A stretch of DNA of 64,000 nucleotides from NCBI RefSeq assembly GCF_000702585.1, contig NZ_JNIQ01000001.1, positions 1,431,001-1,495,000 of the forward strand. The letters are read 5' to 3'. This DNA is from Exiguobacterium aurantiacum DSM 6208. Its GTDB lineage: Bacteria; Bacillota; Bacilli; Exiguobacteriales; Exiguobacteriaceae. The translations under genes and the position numbers were made by a program. Shown here piece by piece: positions 24,186-33,426 of the stretch (position 1 is its first letter; each line of letters opens with the position of its first letter). The notes below the pieces were generated by a model. The model made no database searches. It was not told the origin of the DNA and worked only from the letters and a program-made list of their open reading frames with translations.

Positions 24186-25883
24186 ATGTCATCAAGCGTC
24201 AAACAAGATTCAGGAAGAGAGTCCTTCGTCAAAGGCACGCTCCTTTTATCGGCCGGGAACTTGATTTCCCGGATGCTCGGACTGTTGTATACGTTCCCGT
24301 TCCAAGCGATGGTCGGGATTGCCGGTGTCACGCTCTATCAGGCGGCGTATACGTATTATGCGCTCATGATCGCCATCTCGACGGCGGGCATCCCCGTTGC
24401 CGTCTCGAAGTTCATTGCGAAGTATAATGCGCTCGGTGAGTACGGGACGAGTCAGCGGTTGTTCCGTCAAGGGATGAAACTCATGCTCGTCACCGGGGTC
24501 GTCGCGTTTTTAGTGCTGTTTTTCGCGGCCCCGTGGCTATCTGAGCTCATGGTGCGTAACTCAGACAACAACCAACAGTACGTCGACTCGCTCACGCTCG
24601 TCACACGCAGCGTCAGTTTCGCGCTCTTGCTCATCCCGGCGATGAGTATGGTCCGCGGTTATTTCCAAGGCCATCAAGATATGGCCCCGACCGCGATTTC
24701 CCAGGTCATCGAACAAATCGTTCGCATCCTATTCTTGCTGAGCGGAACGATGCTCGTCTTGTTCGTCTTGTCTGACTCGAACCTCGTTCGACCACTCGCC
24801 GAAACGTTAGGCGGGACCGGGGCGGTCGAGACGACCGAGTTGAACGGACTGAAAGTGCTCGCCGTCACGATTGCGACGTTCAGCGCGTTCATCGGCGCGA
24901 TTGGAAGTATCGTTGTCCTCGCGATGTACTGGCGCAGACGAAAAGACATTCATCGCCAGACTGAAAATCCTGCCGGGACACCGGTCCGCTCGATGAAGTC
25001 ACTCTTACTCGAGCTGCTCAGCTATTCGATTCCAATCGTCATGGTCGGATTGTCGACACCGCTCTACCAGTTCGTCGACCAGTTGACGATGGTCAACACG
25101 CTCCTCAACTCCGGTAAGACGGTGTCCGAGGCGACGTCGGCGTTCGGTTTCTTGACGGGGAACGCCCATAAGATCGTCTTGATTCCAGTGTCGATCGCGG
25201 CCAGTGTGTCGATGGCGACGATCCCGCTCGTCACGCGCTCGTTCACACACGGGGACATGACGAAAGTCCGTGACCAAGTGAACCACATTTTCCAAGTGTC
25301 ATTTTTCGTGACGATCCCGGCTGTCATCGGGCTCGTCGCCTTGTCGGAACCGCTGTTCGGGACATTGTTCCCGCGCGACCGTGAAGGTTGGGTTTACTTG
25401 CTTCATTATGCACCGAGTGCCTTTTTCCTCGCTTACTATTCCGTGGCAGCGGCGATCTTGCAAGGGATCAACCGGCAGTATTTCACGATCTTTGCGACGG
25501 CGATGGGACTTCTCGCCAAAGTCGCCTTGAACGTGCCGTTCGTCTACATGCTCGGCGGGATCGGGGCCGGCTATGCGACGATTGCCGGTTATATCGTCGC
25601 CATCATCCTCATGGTGTGGAAAATTCAACGAGCCCTTCACTTCCCATACAAACAGTTGTTGCGTCGGACGATGCTCATGTTTGCGATGGGGGCGGCGATG
25701 TTCATCGTCGTGTACGGTTCCTTGTTCGTCACGTTGAACGATGAACCGAGCTGGGGGAATGACATATGGGCGACGTTCGTCGGCTTCGGCCTCGGTCTCG
25801 TCGTCTACGGTTATCTCGGCTGGCGCAGTCATTTGGCTGGAAAGCTGTTAGGAAAACGATTCCAGTATCGGAGGAAGAACTAA
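24186..25883 (+). CDS. murJ: Lipid II flippase of the MurJ/YtgP type
   Basis: A 565-residue integral membrane protein with about fourteen hydrophobic segments, in the MOP/MVF superfamily. The N-terminal FVKGTLLLSAGNLISRMLGL and the QAAYTYYALMIAISTAG segment are typical of YtgP, the B. subtilis MurJ that flips lipid II across the membrane for peptidoglycan synthesis. The C-terminus ends in basic residues in the cytoplasm. The RBS GATGGAGG precedes ATG 24186. It overlaps the pseudouridine synthase start by one base (TAATG), so the two are coupled. It could be a polysaccharide flippase by family alone, but synteny favours MurJ. Confidence 0.88.
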   Translation: MSSSVKQDSGRESFVKGTLLLSAGNLISRMLGLLYTFPFQAMVGIAGVTLYQAAYTYYALMIAISTAGIPVAVSKFIAKYNALGEYGTSQRLFRQGMKLMLVTGVVAFLVLFFAAPWLSELMVRNSDNNQQYVDSLTLVTRSVSFALLLIPAMSMVRGYFQGHQDMAPTAISQVIEQIVRILFLLSGTMLVLFVLSDSNLVRPLAETLGGTGAVETTELNGLKVLAVTIATFSAFIGAIGSIVVLAMYWRRRKDIHRQTENPAGTPVRSMKSLLLELLSYSIPIVMVGLSTPLYQFVDQLTMVNTLLNSGKTVSEATSAFGFLTGNAHKIVLIPVSIAASVSMATIPLVTRSFTHGDMTKVRDQVNHIFQVSFFVTIPAVIGLVALSEPLFGTLFPRDREGWVYLLHYAPSAFFLAYYSVAAAILQGINRQYFTIFATAMGLLAKVALNVPFVYMLGGIGAGYATIAGYIVAIILMVWKIQRALHFPYKQLLRRTMLMFAMGAAMFIVVYGSLFVTLNDEPSWGNDIWATFVGFGLGLVVYGYLGWRSHLAGKLLGKRFQYRRKN

Positions 25884-26593
25884 TGCGGATTGATAAATTG
25901 TTAGCGAACATGGGTTATGGTTCACGGAAAGACGTCAAGATCTTACTGAAACAAGGGGTCGTCCGTGTCGACGACCAACTCGTCAAAGACGCGAAGCGGC
26001 AAGTTCATCTAGAGACGGAACGAGTGACCGTCCAAGGCGAAGTGGTCGAGTATCGTCCGTTCGTCTACTTGATGATGAACAAACCGGCCGGTGTCGTCAG
26101 TGCGACTGAAGACAAGGTCGAATCGACAGTGATCGAGTTGATCGATCCATCGTATGCCCATTACGAGTTGTTTCCGGTCGGACGTCTCGATAAAGACACG
26201 ACGGGCCTATTGCTCTTGACGAACGACGGGGCGTTCAATCATGCGCTCATGTCTCCGCGTAAACACGTCGACAAAGTGTACGTCGCCGAGGTCGATGGCG
26301 AGATGACGGTCGACGACGTCCGCCGTTTTGCCGAAGGTGTCGAGTTAGAGGACGGCTATACGACGAAGCCGGCCCGGCTCGAAGTGCTTAGTCGGAACGG
26401 TCGTCGCTCGACGATCCGTTTGACGTTGTCAGAAGGAAAGTATCATCAAGTGAAGCGGATGGTCGCGGCCGTCGGCAAGCACGTCGAACAACTCGAGCGC
26501 GTCCAAATCGGTCCGCTCGAACTCGATCCTGCGCTCGCCCCGGGTGAATATCGGGAACTGACCGCAGCCGAGGTAGATCAACTCACCACGTAA
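25883..26593 (+). CDS. ytzG: 16S rRNA pseudouridine synthase (RsuA family, YtzG)
   Basis: A 236-residue pseudouridine synthase. The N-terminal S4 domain (about 1-55, MRIDKLLANMGYGSRKDV) binds RNA. The catalytic domain has LMMNKPAGVVSA and the GRLDKDTTGLLLLTND motif (about residues 102-117) with the essential aspartate. RsuA-type enzymes modify U516 in 16S rRNA. ATG 25883 shares its A with the murJ stop codon. A strong terminator follows. The start at 25766 in the same frame overlaps murJ and is rejected. Confidence 0.92.
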   Translation: MRIDKLLANMGYGSRKDVKILLKQGVVRVDDQLVKDAKRQVHLETERVTVQGEVVEYRPFVYLMMNKPAGVVSATEDKVESTVIELIDPSYAHYELFPVGRLDKDTTGLLLLTNDGAFNHALMSPRKHVDKVYVAEVDGEMTVDDVRRFAEGVELEDGYTTKPARLEVLSRNGRRSTIRLTLSEGKYHQVKRMVAAVGKHVEQLERVQIGPLELDPALAPGEYRELTAAEVDQLTT

Positions 26594-26595
26594 AC

Positions 26596-26634
26596 AAGAG
26601 AGCCTATGGAGCGTCCTCCATAGGCTCTCTTTTC
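26596..26634 (+). terminator. Terminator of murJ-ytzG
   Basis: A 16-bp perfect stem (26596-26611 with 26616-26631) with CGTC loop and T tail. Confidence 0.95.
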
Positions 26635-26637
26635 AAT

Positions 26638-26668
26638 GAAAAAGAGATCCCGTTACACAGGATCCCTC
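26638..26668 (-). terminator. Terminator of ytzE
   Basis: On the minus strand GAGGGATCC and GGATCTCTT pair across a nine-base loop, followed by T. Confidence 0.65.
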
Positions 26669-26678
26669 GTAATTTTAT

Positions 26679-26900
26679 TCAGTTTGCCGTTTTGAGCGAA
26701 CGTTTTGAAGATGTCCACGTGCCGCGGCTCGGGCTTTCAACAAGATTGTTGTATTCAAGTACGTTCAAATCACGCTGTACGGTGCGTGATGTGATCCCGA
26801 ACTCCTCTACTAGTTCTGAAGTGGTAACGCATTCCCTCTCATTAATAAACAAATAAATTGACTTAATACGGGTTAGCATACGATCTGTTGAACCTTTCAT
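26679..26900 (-). CDS. ytzE: DeoR-type HTH protein YtzE
   Basis: A 73-residue protein that is only a DeoR-like helix-turn-helix: MLTRIKSIYLFINERECVTT, then SELVEEFGITSRTVQRDLNVLEYNNLV as the recognition part (about residues 28-54). There is no effector domain, so it cannot sense a sugar phosphate by itself in the usual DeoR manner. Its length agrees with YtzE of B. subtilis, which is also near pepV and ytzG there. The RBS GGGAGG lies eight bases before ATG 26900. The regulatory target is unknown; the divergent pepV control region with an inverted repeat is a candidate (inference). Confidence 0.82.
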   Translation of the reverse strand: MKGSTDRMLTRIKSIYLFINERECVTTSELVEEFGITSRTVQRDLNVLEYNNLVESPSRGTWTSSKRSLKTAN

Positions 26901-26993
26901 TGGATGACCTCCCAATGCGTAGAATGATGAAAGACAAAACCTACGGACGACAAAATGAAATATGAAATTGTTATTTTCTAAAATTACATCTTC

Positions 26994-27021
26994 AGTATAA
27001 CGCTCTGACGAATAATTGCAA
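26994..27021 (-). promoter_or_regulatory. Promoter of ytzE
   Basis: Minus-strand TTGCAA (27021-27016) and TATACT (26999-26994) are 16 bases apart in the AT-rich ytzE-pepV gap. Confidence 0.5.
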
Positions 27022-27110
27022 GTGAAAAGCACGAACAATCAAATTGTAAAGTTGTTGTTATGAACGTAAATATCGAATGAAGATATTGTAAAACGATTAT
27101 AATATCGATA

Positions 27111-27153
27111 AAAGACGAACGAAAAAATATTTTCGAAATGAATGTTCGTCTTT
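27111..27153. repeat. Inverted repeat in the pepV promoter region
   Basis: AAAGACGAAC (27111-27120) and GTTCGTCTTT (27144-27153) form a perfect 10-bp inverted repeat around 23 bases that hold a smaller palindrome (CGAAAAAATATTTTCG). The pepV -10 candidate TATACT (27166-27171) lies 12 bases downstream, so the -35 would be in the right arm. It looks like an operator. The rest of the 26901-27207 gap is AT-rich with no further feature seen. Confidence 0.55.
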
Positions 27154-27207
27154 CTAACATTTGGATATACTAGTAAGGGAGAGTACATTCGTAAAGGGGA
27201 GATTAAC

Positions 27208-28593
27208 ATGAACTGGAGACAGGAAATCGATGCACGAGAAGAGGCGTTTTTAGACGATTTGAAAGGCTTGCTTCAAATCCCGAGCGTCCTTGACGAATCG
27301 AAGGTCGGGCCAAACGAGCCGTTTGGTCCCGAAGTGCGTCGCGCCCTCGACTACATGCTTGAGCTCGGTAAGCGCGATGGGTTCACGACGAAAGACGTGA
27401 ACGGTTATGCGGGACATTTAGAATATGGTTCAGGCGAAGAACTCGTCGGCATTCTTTGCCATTTGGATGTCGTGCCGGCCGGGGAAGGGTGGACGTATGG
27501 GGCGTTCAACCCGACGATTGTCGATGGAAAAATCTACGCGCGTGGAAGTAACGACGATAAAGGGCCGACGCTCGCCGCTTATTATGGCCTCAAAATCGTC
27601 AAAGAGCTCGGCTTACCGCTCTCGAAACGAGTCCGCCTCATCGCCGGCTGTGATGAGGAGAGCGAGTGGCGCTGTGTCCGGGAATATTTCAAACAAGAAG
27701 AAATGCCGACGTACGGATTTGCACCTGACGCCGACTTCCCGATCATCAACGCTGAGAAAGGGTTATACGACGGTGTCTTGAAGCAAGTCCCAATCCAGCG
27801 CACGTCAGGAGCGAAGTATGAGTTACGCTCGTTCATGAGTGGCGAACGCCCGAACATGGTGCCTGACTTTGCAACCGCCGTGTTAAAGACGGACGATGTT
27901 CTAGAAGAGAAATTTGAAGCGTATCTAGAGAAATATGAAGCGGACGGGACGTGTGTGTACGACCGGGGCGAGTACACGTTTACGATGAAAGGCGTGGCTG
28001 CCCACGCCATGGAGCCGGACAATGGCGTAAATGCGGCCTACGTGCTCGCCGGATTCCTGTTGCCGCTCTCGCTCGACATCCAAGGCGAGCGCTACATCGA
28101 ATTCGTCCGCCACGTCTTCGCCGACTCGCGGGGCATCTCGCTAGGCATCGAGGCGAGTGATGAGACGGGTGACTTGACCGTTAACGGCGGCGTGTTCCGT
28201 TATAGCGCGGATGAACGCACGGCAACGCTCAACATCCGTTACCCGTACACGGCAAAGTTCCCGGAACGATTGCAAAACTTGAAAGAAATCGCCTTGTCGT
28301 TCGGTTTCGAGTTGACGACACGTCATCATATGCCGCCGCATCACGTGGCAGAGGACCATCCGCTCGTCAAGACGTTGCAAGCCGTCTACGAACGTCAGAC
28401 GGGCGAATCGGCTAACTTGATGGCGATCGGCGGCGGGACGTACGCCCGTTCGCTCGAAGCGGGTGTCGCGTTCGGCGCCTTGTTCCCGGGCGCGAAAGAC
28501 GTCGCGCACCAAGTCGATGAATATATGGAAATTGAAGATTTGTTCCGGGCGGCCGCAATCTATGCGGAAGCCATCTATGAGCTCGCTAAATGA
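27208..28593 (+). CDS. pepV: Xaa-His-type dipeptidase PepV (M20 family)
   Basis: A 461-residue zinc dipeptidase. LVGILCHLDVVPAGEGW (about residues 75-91) gives the first metal histidine and catalytic aspartate, GSNDDKGPTLAA the bridging aspartate, AGCDEESEWRC the catalytic glutamate and metal ligand, and AIGGGTYARSLEAGVAFG the late part of the lid/metal site. PepV cleaves dipeptides with a range of N-terminal residues in the cytoplasm. ATG 27208 follows AAAGGGGAGA. It is monocistronic or loosely linked to the next MFS gene; a hairpin without a T-run lies between them. Confidence 0.92.
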   Translation: MNWRQEIDAREEAFLDDLKGLLQIPSVLDESKVGPNEPFGPEVRRALDYMLELGKRDGFTTKDVNGYAGHLEYGSGEELVGILCHLDVVPAGEGWTYGAFNPTIVDGKIYARGSNDDKGPTLAAYYGLKIVKELGLPLSKRVRLIAGCDEESEWRCVREYFKQEEMPTYGFAPDADFPIINAEKGLYDGVLKQVPIQRTSGAKYELRSFMSGERPNMVPDFATAVLKTDDVLEEKFEAYLEKYEADGTCVYDRGEYTFTMKGVAAHAMEPDNGVNAAYVLAGFLLPLSLDIQGERYIEFVRHVFADSRGISLGIEASDETGDLTVNGGVFRYSADERTATLNIRYPYTAKFPERLQNLKEIALSFGFELTTRHHMPPHHVAEDHPLVKTLQAVYERQTGESANLMAIGGGTYARSLEAGVAFGALFPGAKDVAHQVDEYMEIEDLFRAAAIYAEAIYELAK

Positions 28594-28600
28594 AAAGACT

Positions 28601-28631
28601 CAGAGAGCTGACTGAACTGGTCAGCTCTCTG
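28601..28631 (+). terminator. Hairpin between pepV and the MFS gene
   Basis: A 12-bp perfect stem CAGAGAGCTGAC/GTCAGCTCTCTG with seven-base loop but no T-run, so partial read-through into the MFS gene is likely. Confidence 0.45.
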
Positions 28632-28653
28632 TCTGTTAGGAAGGAAGTTTGTT

Positions 28654-29805
28654 GTGAACCAGCAAAAACGTTTATTTCAATCCATCTATGTTGCTATATT
28701 CTTCGCCCAAGGTGCACTGATCCCCTATATGGCCTTGTTCTTCTCGCAGGATCGGTTCGATTTGTCACCGAGCGAGGTCGGGACGATCGTGGCCATTTTG
28801 CCAATTCTCTCCATCGGGGTCCAACCGCTTTGGGGGATGCTCGCCGATCGGACCGGTCGCGTCCGGGCTTGGCTCGTGCTCGCGATGGTTGGTGCGGCCG
28901 CGTTATCGCTCACGTTCTTGTTTGCGACGGCTTATGTATGGATCGTCTTGTTGATGGTCGCCTGGTCGGTCTTCCAATGTGCCCACATCCCGCTCGTCGA
29001 TATGATGACGCTCGACTATACGGCCCGTGCTAAAATTGATTACGGGGCCATCCGTCTGTACGGTTCAGCCGGATTTGCCATCGCCGTCTTCATGATGGGT
29101 CGAATCTCGGATACGGCGTGGGGGTTGTCGAGCACGTTTCTTCTCAGTGCCATCGTACTCGTCATCGGGAGCGTCGTGTTGAGACAAATCTCTGAAGTCG
29201 AGGCCCCGCGCCCAACCGCAGTCGCACCGTTCGCTTGGTCAGCCGTTTGGAACAAGCAGTTCGTCGCGTTTCTCATCGGCGGGATGCTCGTGTTCGGTCC
29301 GATTTATGCGAACAACTATTACTTCGGTATTTATGTGACGAGCATCGGAGGCTCGACGACGCTCATCGGGACATTGTTTTTAGTCGCCGTACTTTGTGAG
29401 ATCCCGTTCATGAAAGTGGCCCATCAGATCGTCTTCCGCCTTGGGACGGTAAACGTGCTCGCAGGCGCCGCCTTCATCTCGGCTTTACGCAACGGATGGT
29501 TGGCTTTCGAGCCGCCACTTTGGGTCGTTTGGTTGCTCGCGATCGTCCAAGGACTCGTTGTCGGTTTGCTCATCCCTGTAGCTTTGCAGTTTGTTCGCAG
29601 TCTCGTCAGCTTAAACGTGACGTCGACGGCGATCGGCGTCTACATGGCTGTCACATCGGGCTTGGCGACGGCCGGATTCAACCAGCTCAGTGGAATCATC
29701 ATTGAATATGACAGCATCATCGGTGTATTTTGGATGTACACTGCGGTCAGCTTCGCAGGTGCGATTTTATTCTTGGGACTACGACGGTTCCATCGGAAAG
29801 GGTGA
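28654..29805 (+). CDS. MFS_1-like transporter (HcaT/PPP family layout)
   Basis: A 383-residue membrane protein with about twelve TM segments. The beginning SIYVAIFFAQGALIPYMALFF, followed by LSPSEVGTIVAILPILSIGVQPLWGMLADRTGR (broken around the VQPLWGMLADR motif), is typical of the MFS_1-like subfamily that includes the 3-phenylpropionate transporter HcaT and the LacY relatives. The substrate is unknown. The start is GTG 28654 after AGGAAG. It is followed closely by thpR (gap of five bases), so they are probably in one transcript. Confidence 0.82.
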   Translation: MNQQKRLFQSIYVAIFFAQGALIPYMALFFSQDRFDLSPSEVGTIVAILPILSIGVQPLWGMLADRTGRVRAWLVLAMVGAAALSLTFLFATAYVWIVLLMVAWSVFQCAHIPLVDMMTLDYTARAKIDYGAIRLYGSAGFAIAVFMMGRISDTAWGLSSTFLLSAIVLVIGSVVLRQISEVEAPRPTAVAPFAWSAVWNKQFVAFLIGGMLVFGPIYANNYYFGIYVTSIGGSTTLIGTLFLVAVLCEIPFMKVAHQIVFRLGTVNVLAGAAFISALRNGWLAFEPPLWVVWLLAIVQGLVVGLLIPVALQFVRSLVSLNVTSTAIGVYMAVTSGLATAGFNQLSGIIIEYDSIIGVFWMYTAVSFAGAILFLGLRRFHRKG

Positions 29806-29810
29806 AGTCG

Positions 29811-30386
29811 ATGTCGACACATTACTTTTTAGCGTTGCCGATCGAGTCCGCGGAATTTGAACGGATTCAACGGGAGGTCTTGCCGTACTATTCGTATCAT
29901 CGCATTTATCGACCTGACGAATTTCACGTGACGCTTCAATTTTTAGGTGCGTTAGACGATGACCAAGTTGAGGCGGTCCGAGAAATCACGAAGCGCGTGG
30001 CGGACGAAACGTCACCCTTCACGTTGACGTTTCAACGATTGGACCACTTCGGTCGATCGGAACGCCCGCGTGTGTTGACGATCGTGCCGGAACCGGAACA
30101 AGCACTTATGACGTTTGTGAGTGAGTTACGGGGCCGGTTGTCTGAAGATATTCCGGCGCTCGATCGGAAGCCGTTCGTCCCTCACGTCACACTCGCGAAA
30201 AAATGGGACAGCGGGACGATCGCGCCTCATGTCGCTCCCGCGTTTAATATTATAGAGAAGATCGACGCTGTCGTACTATATCGAATCAATCCGGGTCATA
30301 AACCGGCATATGAGGCGATTGACGTATTCCCGCTAGCGCGTTCAGAGGAGGAGTCATGGCGATCCCGATTAAAATTTTTGACGTAA
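29811..30386 (+). CDS. thpR: RNA 2',3'-cyclic phosphodiesterase (2H family, ThpR)
   Basis: A 191-residue 2H phosphoesterase. The two catalytic H-x-T motifs are DEFHVTLQFLG (about residues 41-51) and FVPHVTLAKKWD (about 122-133). The family (2'-5' RNA ligase-like, LigT/ThpR; YtlP in B. subtilis) hydrolyses 2',3'-cyclic phosphates of RNA ends. ATG 29811 with AAAGGGTGA upstream. It overlaps the next gene by 31 bases and follows the MFS gene by five. The order ytlP-ytlQ is kept from B. subtilis. Confidence 0.9.
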   Translation: MSTHYFLALPIESAEFERIQREVLPYYSYHRIYRPDEFHVTLQFLGALDDDQVEAVREITKRVADETSPFTLTFQRLDHFGRSERPRVLTIVPEPEQALMTFVSELRGRLSEDIPALDRKPFVPHVTLAKKWDSGTIAPHVAPAFNIIEKIDAVVLYRINPGHKPAYEAIDVFPLARSEEESWRSRLKFLT

Positions 30387-31195
30387 TCTCAAAGTATGAA
30401 CGAAACGTTTTAGACCAGTACAATCGCTACCAAGAATACGTGGAGTCGGACACGGCGCGCCTTCAACGTCTTCATGAGTTGAATCGGTTGAATCCGCCTG
30501 AAGTGATCGAGTTCGAGAACCCGTGGTGGAAGTTTTGGCGCCGCGTGGAGCGAATCGAATTGGAGCCGACGCCATTGACGGATACGCAATTTCAAGCGAT
30601 GTTGACGGCAAGGCGCCGGATTCAAAAATTGCAATTCGCTTGCGAAGGTGCGACAGAAGCGGACGTTCCGATGCTGGCGTTTCTGCGCGAGTATGGGTAC
30701 CGCCGAATGCTGTTGGAGTGGAACGAGAAACATTTCTTCATGTATCGTCCCGTCGTCAACTGGAACGGGGCGACTGTGGAACTGAGTCATCTCATCATCG
30801 GCCCGTCACACATTTATATGGTCGAATGGCTCGACGGGGACCGAAGTATTTACCACATATCAAAAGAGAAGACGTGGGTTCATCAACCGCTCAAAGGGGA
30901 AAATAACCGTGTAGTCAATCCGCTTATCGCATTGACACGCACAGAAGAGATCGTTCGTCAGTTTCTTCCGTCCTATGACGGGGTTTTCCAAAAAGTAACG
31001 GTGGCCCCGAACGGCTATTTCGATCACGTTCCTACATCCAGTACGACCCAGTTCGTTTCCCGGTCAGATTATGACCAATGGATGAGACAAGTGAACGGGC
31101 GTGCCCCGATCGTCAAAGCCCAACAAATTCGAGATGTGGCGACACTACTAGATCAGACAGCACAGATGCCGTTTCGACAATTTTTGGACCAGTAG
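30356..31195 (+). CDS. YtlQ-like protein, possible degenerate NERD fold
   Basis: A 279-residue soluble protein of unknown function, placed as ytlQ is beside ytlP in B. subtilis. It has a charged helical N-terminus (about 1-95) and a central alpha/beta part. The pattern GATEADVPML...VELSHLIIGPSHIYMVEW (about 100-163) resembles the nuclease-related NERD fold, where I would expect E-x-D-H-x-x-x-G-P...E-x-K. Here the aspartate and the lysine are missing, so nuclease activity is doubtful. This similarity is my own reading and weak. The RBS AGAGGAGGA lies before ATG 30356, within thpR. Confidence 0.6.
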   Translation: MAIPIKIFDVISKYERNVLDQYNRYQEYVESDTARLQRLHELNRLNPPEVIEFENPWWKFWRRVERIELEPTPLTDTQFQAMLTARRRIQKLQFACEGATEADVPMLAFLREYGYRRMLLEWNEKHFFMYRPVVNWNGATVELSHLIIGPSHIYMVEWLDGDRSIYHISKEKTWVHQPLKGENNRVVNPLIALTRTEEIVRQFLPSYDGVFQKVTVAPNGYFDHVPTSSTTQFVSRSDYDQWMRQVNGRAPIVKAQQIRDVATLLDQTAQMPFRQFLDQ

Positions 31196-31216
31196 GTAGG
31201 AGAGGATGGAACACGT

Positions 31217-33382
31217 ATGCATCACACACCAGACCAGCAAACGACAACCCATGCGACAATCGAACGGGCATCGCTTCTGTCGTTCGAACTGATTCGGCTT
31301 GAAGTTGTCCCTGAATATGTTGCCATTCCCGTTCAAATCGAGCAGAACGGTCGCCCAATCGAATACACCGTCGTCAAAGAGCGATGGACCGAGACGGGAA
31401 TGATTGAACGTGACTTGAAATTGACGCGGCCCGTCTCATTAGAAACCGTCTATACAGTCTTTCATCCAGGCCACAAAACGATCGTCGTCGTTCCGCAAGA
31501 AATCGTTCAGACTGAAGAATTCGAGCGTCGGTATGCCTACGATGGGCCGCTCGGGCTCGTCTTTGGTTCGACCGACATCGAGGCGTTCGTCTGGTCACCG
31601 GTCGCGTTCTCGATCTGGGTGACGGTGCACGATGAAGAGACGCATCGCGAAATCGAGCGTTTCCGGATGACGAGACAAGCCCGTGGCGTTTGGCATGCCG
31701 AAGTTCCTCGACTTTATGAAGGCTTGCTCTATCGCCTTCACGTCAAAACGCCAGTTGAAACGAATGACGTCGTCGACCCTTACGCGAAAGCCGTCAGCGT
31801 TAATGGCGAATTTGGCGTATTGGTCGATGTCGAAGCGCATATCGCCGAACACGTCGAGACGACCGAGCGGCCGCCGCTAAGGAAAGCGACCGATGCTGTC
31901 ATCTATGAACTTCATATCCGGGATTTCACGAGTCACCCGTCATCGACGAGCCGATTGAAAGGATTATATGGCAGTGTCGCTGAAACGGGGCTCTTGACGA
32001 GCGCCGGACACAGCGCCGGCCTCGACTATATAAAAGAACTCGGCGTCACGCACATTCAGCTATTGCCGGTCCATGACTTCGGCAGTGTCGACGAGTTGAC
32101 GCGCATGCCGTACAACTGGGGGTACGATCCGATTCACTGGTTCGCCCTGGAGGGAAGTTACGCCTCGAATCCGCTGGCGCCGCTCGCTCGGGTGTCAGAA
32201 TACGCCCAACTCGTCTCCGATTTGCATCGGTCCGGGCTTCGGGTCGTCGTAGACGTCGTCATGAACCACGTCTACGTACGGGAGCAATCGTCGCTCGAGG
32301 CTCTCGTCCCATACTACTATTTCCGTTATGAGCATGACGGGACAGTCGCGAACGGTACCGGTGTCGGCAATGATACCGCCTCCGAACGTTACATGATGCG
32401 CCGTATGATCGTCGATTGTGTCACGTACTTCGCGACCACGTACGACGTGGACGGATTCCGATTCGACTTGATGGGGATCCACGATGTCGAGACGATGAAC
32501 CAAGTCCGGGCTGCGCTCGATAAGATCGACCGGTCGATTCTCATGTACGGGGAAGGATGGGATTTAGCGACGCCGCTTAGCCCATCTGTGAAAGCGACGT
32601 CCCACAATGCGGCCCATATGCCAAGGATCGGTCATTTCAACGACATGATGCGAGACGCGCTCAAAGGCTCCACGTTCAATGACCGAGAGCAGGGATTCGT
32701 CTCTGGGAACGAATGGCGCGAATGGGAGCTGCGGGAATGTCTCACCGGTGCGGTCCAAATCCCGAACGTGACCGTCGGACGTTTCCCGAGTCCACAGTAC
32801 ACGATCAACTACGTCGAAGCACACGACAACTACACGACGTTTGACAAGCTACAGCTCGCCTGCGAAGAGACGGATGAGGCGACGCGACTGCGCATGCAAC
32901 GTTTTGCGACGGCTATTGTCATCACATCACAAGGCGTCCCGTTTTTACATGCCGGCCAAGAGTTCGGACGGACAAAACAAGGGGTCGAAAACAGTTACAA
33001 CGCCCCAGACCGCATCAACCACTTCGACTGGGACTTGCGCGATGAACGGCTCGCTGAAGTCGAATATGTAAAAACGTTGCTCAAATTACGGCGTCGTCAT
33101 ACGTGTTTCCGGTTCGACACCCGGCAAAAAGTAGTGGAGCAGTTCAAGTTCCTCCCGTCTCCGCCCGGCGTCATCGCCTATGAAGTGACGGCGAGTCATT
33201 CCTATGACGCTTGGCAACGGGTACGTGTGTATTTGAATGGAACGCATGGCGACGTCACGTTCCATGCGGACGGGGAATGGAACGTCTACGTTCAAGGGGA
33301 GCGGGCTAGCCTCACACCGATTGTCCGGAATCCAGTCGAGATTCAAGTCGAGTCGTTGTCAATGACGATTATCGCGTGTTAA
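31217..33382 (+). CDS. amyX: Type I pullulanase
   Basis: A 721-residue GH13 debranching enzyme cleaving alpha-1,6 bonds in glycogen or pullulan, cytoplasmic (no signal peptide). The N-terminal half has carbohydrate-binding and CBM48-like parts (GPLGLVFGSTDIEAFVWSPV). The YNWGYDPIHW (pullulanase I signature), VVDVVMNHVY, DGFRFDLMGIHD (nucleophile Asp), LMYGEGWDLATPL (acid/base Glu) and NYVEAHDNYT (third Asp) motifs follow in order. ATG 31217 with GGAGAGGATGG. It is close in sequence and length to AmyX of B. subtilis, which also stands near ytmP. Confidence 0.95.
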   Translation: MHHTPDQQTTTHATIERASLLSFELIRLEVVPEYVAIPVQIEQNGRPIEYTVVKERWTETGMIERDLKLTRPVSLETVYTVFHPGHKTIVVVPQEIVQTEEFERRYAYDGPLGLVFGSTDIEAFVWSPVAFSIWVTVHDEETHREIERFRMTRQARGVWHAEVPRLYEGLLYRLHVKTPVETNDVVDPYAKAVSVNGEFGVLVDVEAHIAEHVETTERPPLRKATDAVIYELHIRDFTSHPSSTSRLKGLYGSVAETGLLTSAGHSAGLDYIKELGVTHIQLLPVHDFGSVDELTRMPYNWGYDPIHWFALEGSYASNPLAPLARVSEYAQLVSDLHRSGLRVVVDVVMNHVYVREQSSLEALVPYYYFRYEHDGTVANGTGVGNDTASERYMMRRMIVDCVTYFATTYDVDGFRFDLMGIHDVETMNQVRAALDKIDRSILMYGEGWDLATPLSPSVKATSHNAAHMPRIGHFNDMMRDALKGSTFNDREQGFVSGNEWREWELRECLTGAVQIPNVTVGRFPSPQYTINYVEAHDNYTTFDKLQLACEETDEATRLRMQRFATAIVITSQGVPFLHAGQEFGRTKQGVENSYNAPDRINHFDWDLRDERLAEVEYVKTLLKLRRRHTCFRFDTRQKVVEQFKFLPSPPGVIAYEVTASHSYDAWQRVRVYLNGTHGDVTFHADGEWNVYVQGERASLTPIVRNPVEIQVESLSMTIIAC

Positions 33383-33426
33383 TATGGTGATTGTATCTTT
33401 TTAATTTCTTATGAGATTTGAGCGTG

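Noticed and set aside
24044-24331. N-terminal extension of ytfP to 24331
   Set aside because: Overlaps the murJ promoter and coding start; the conserved dinucleotide fold begins at ATG 24043.
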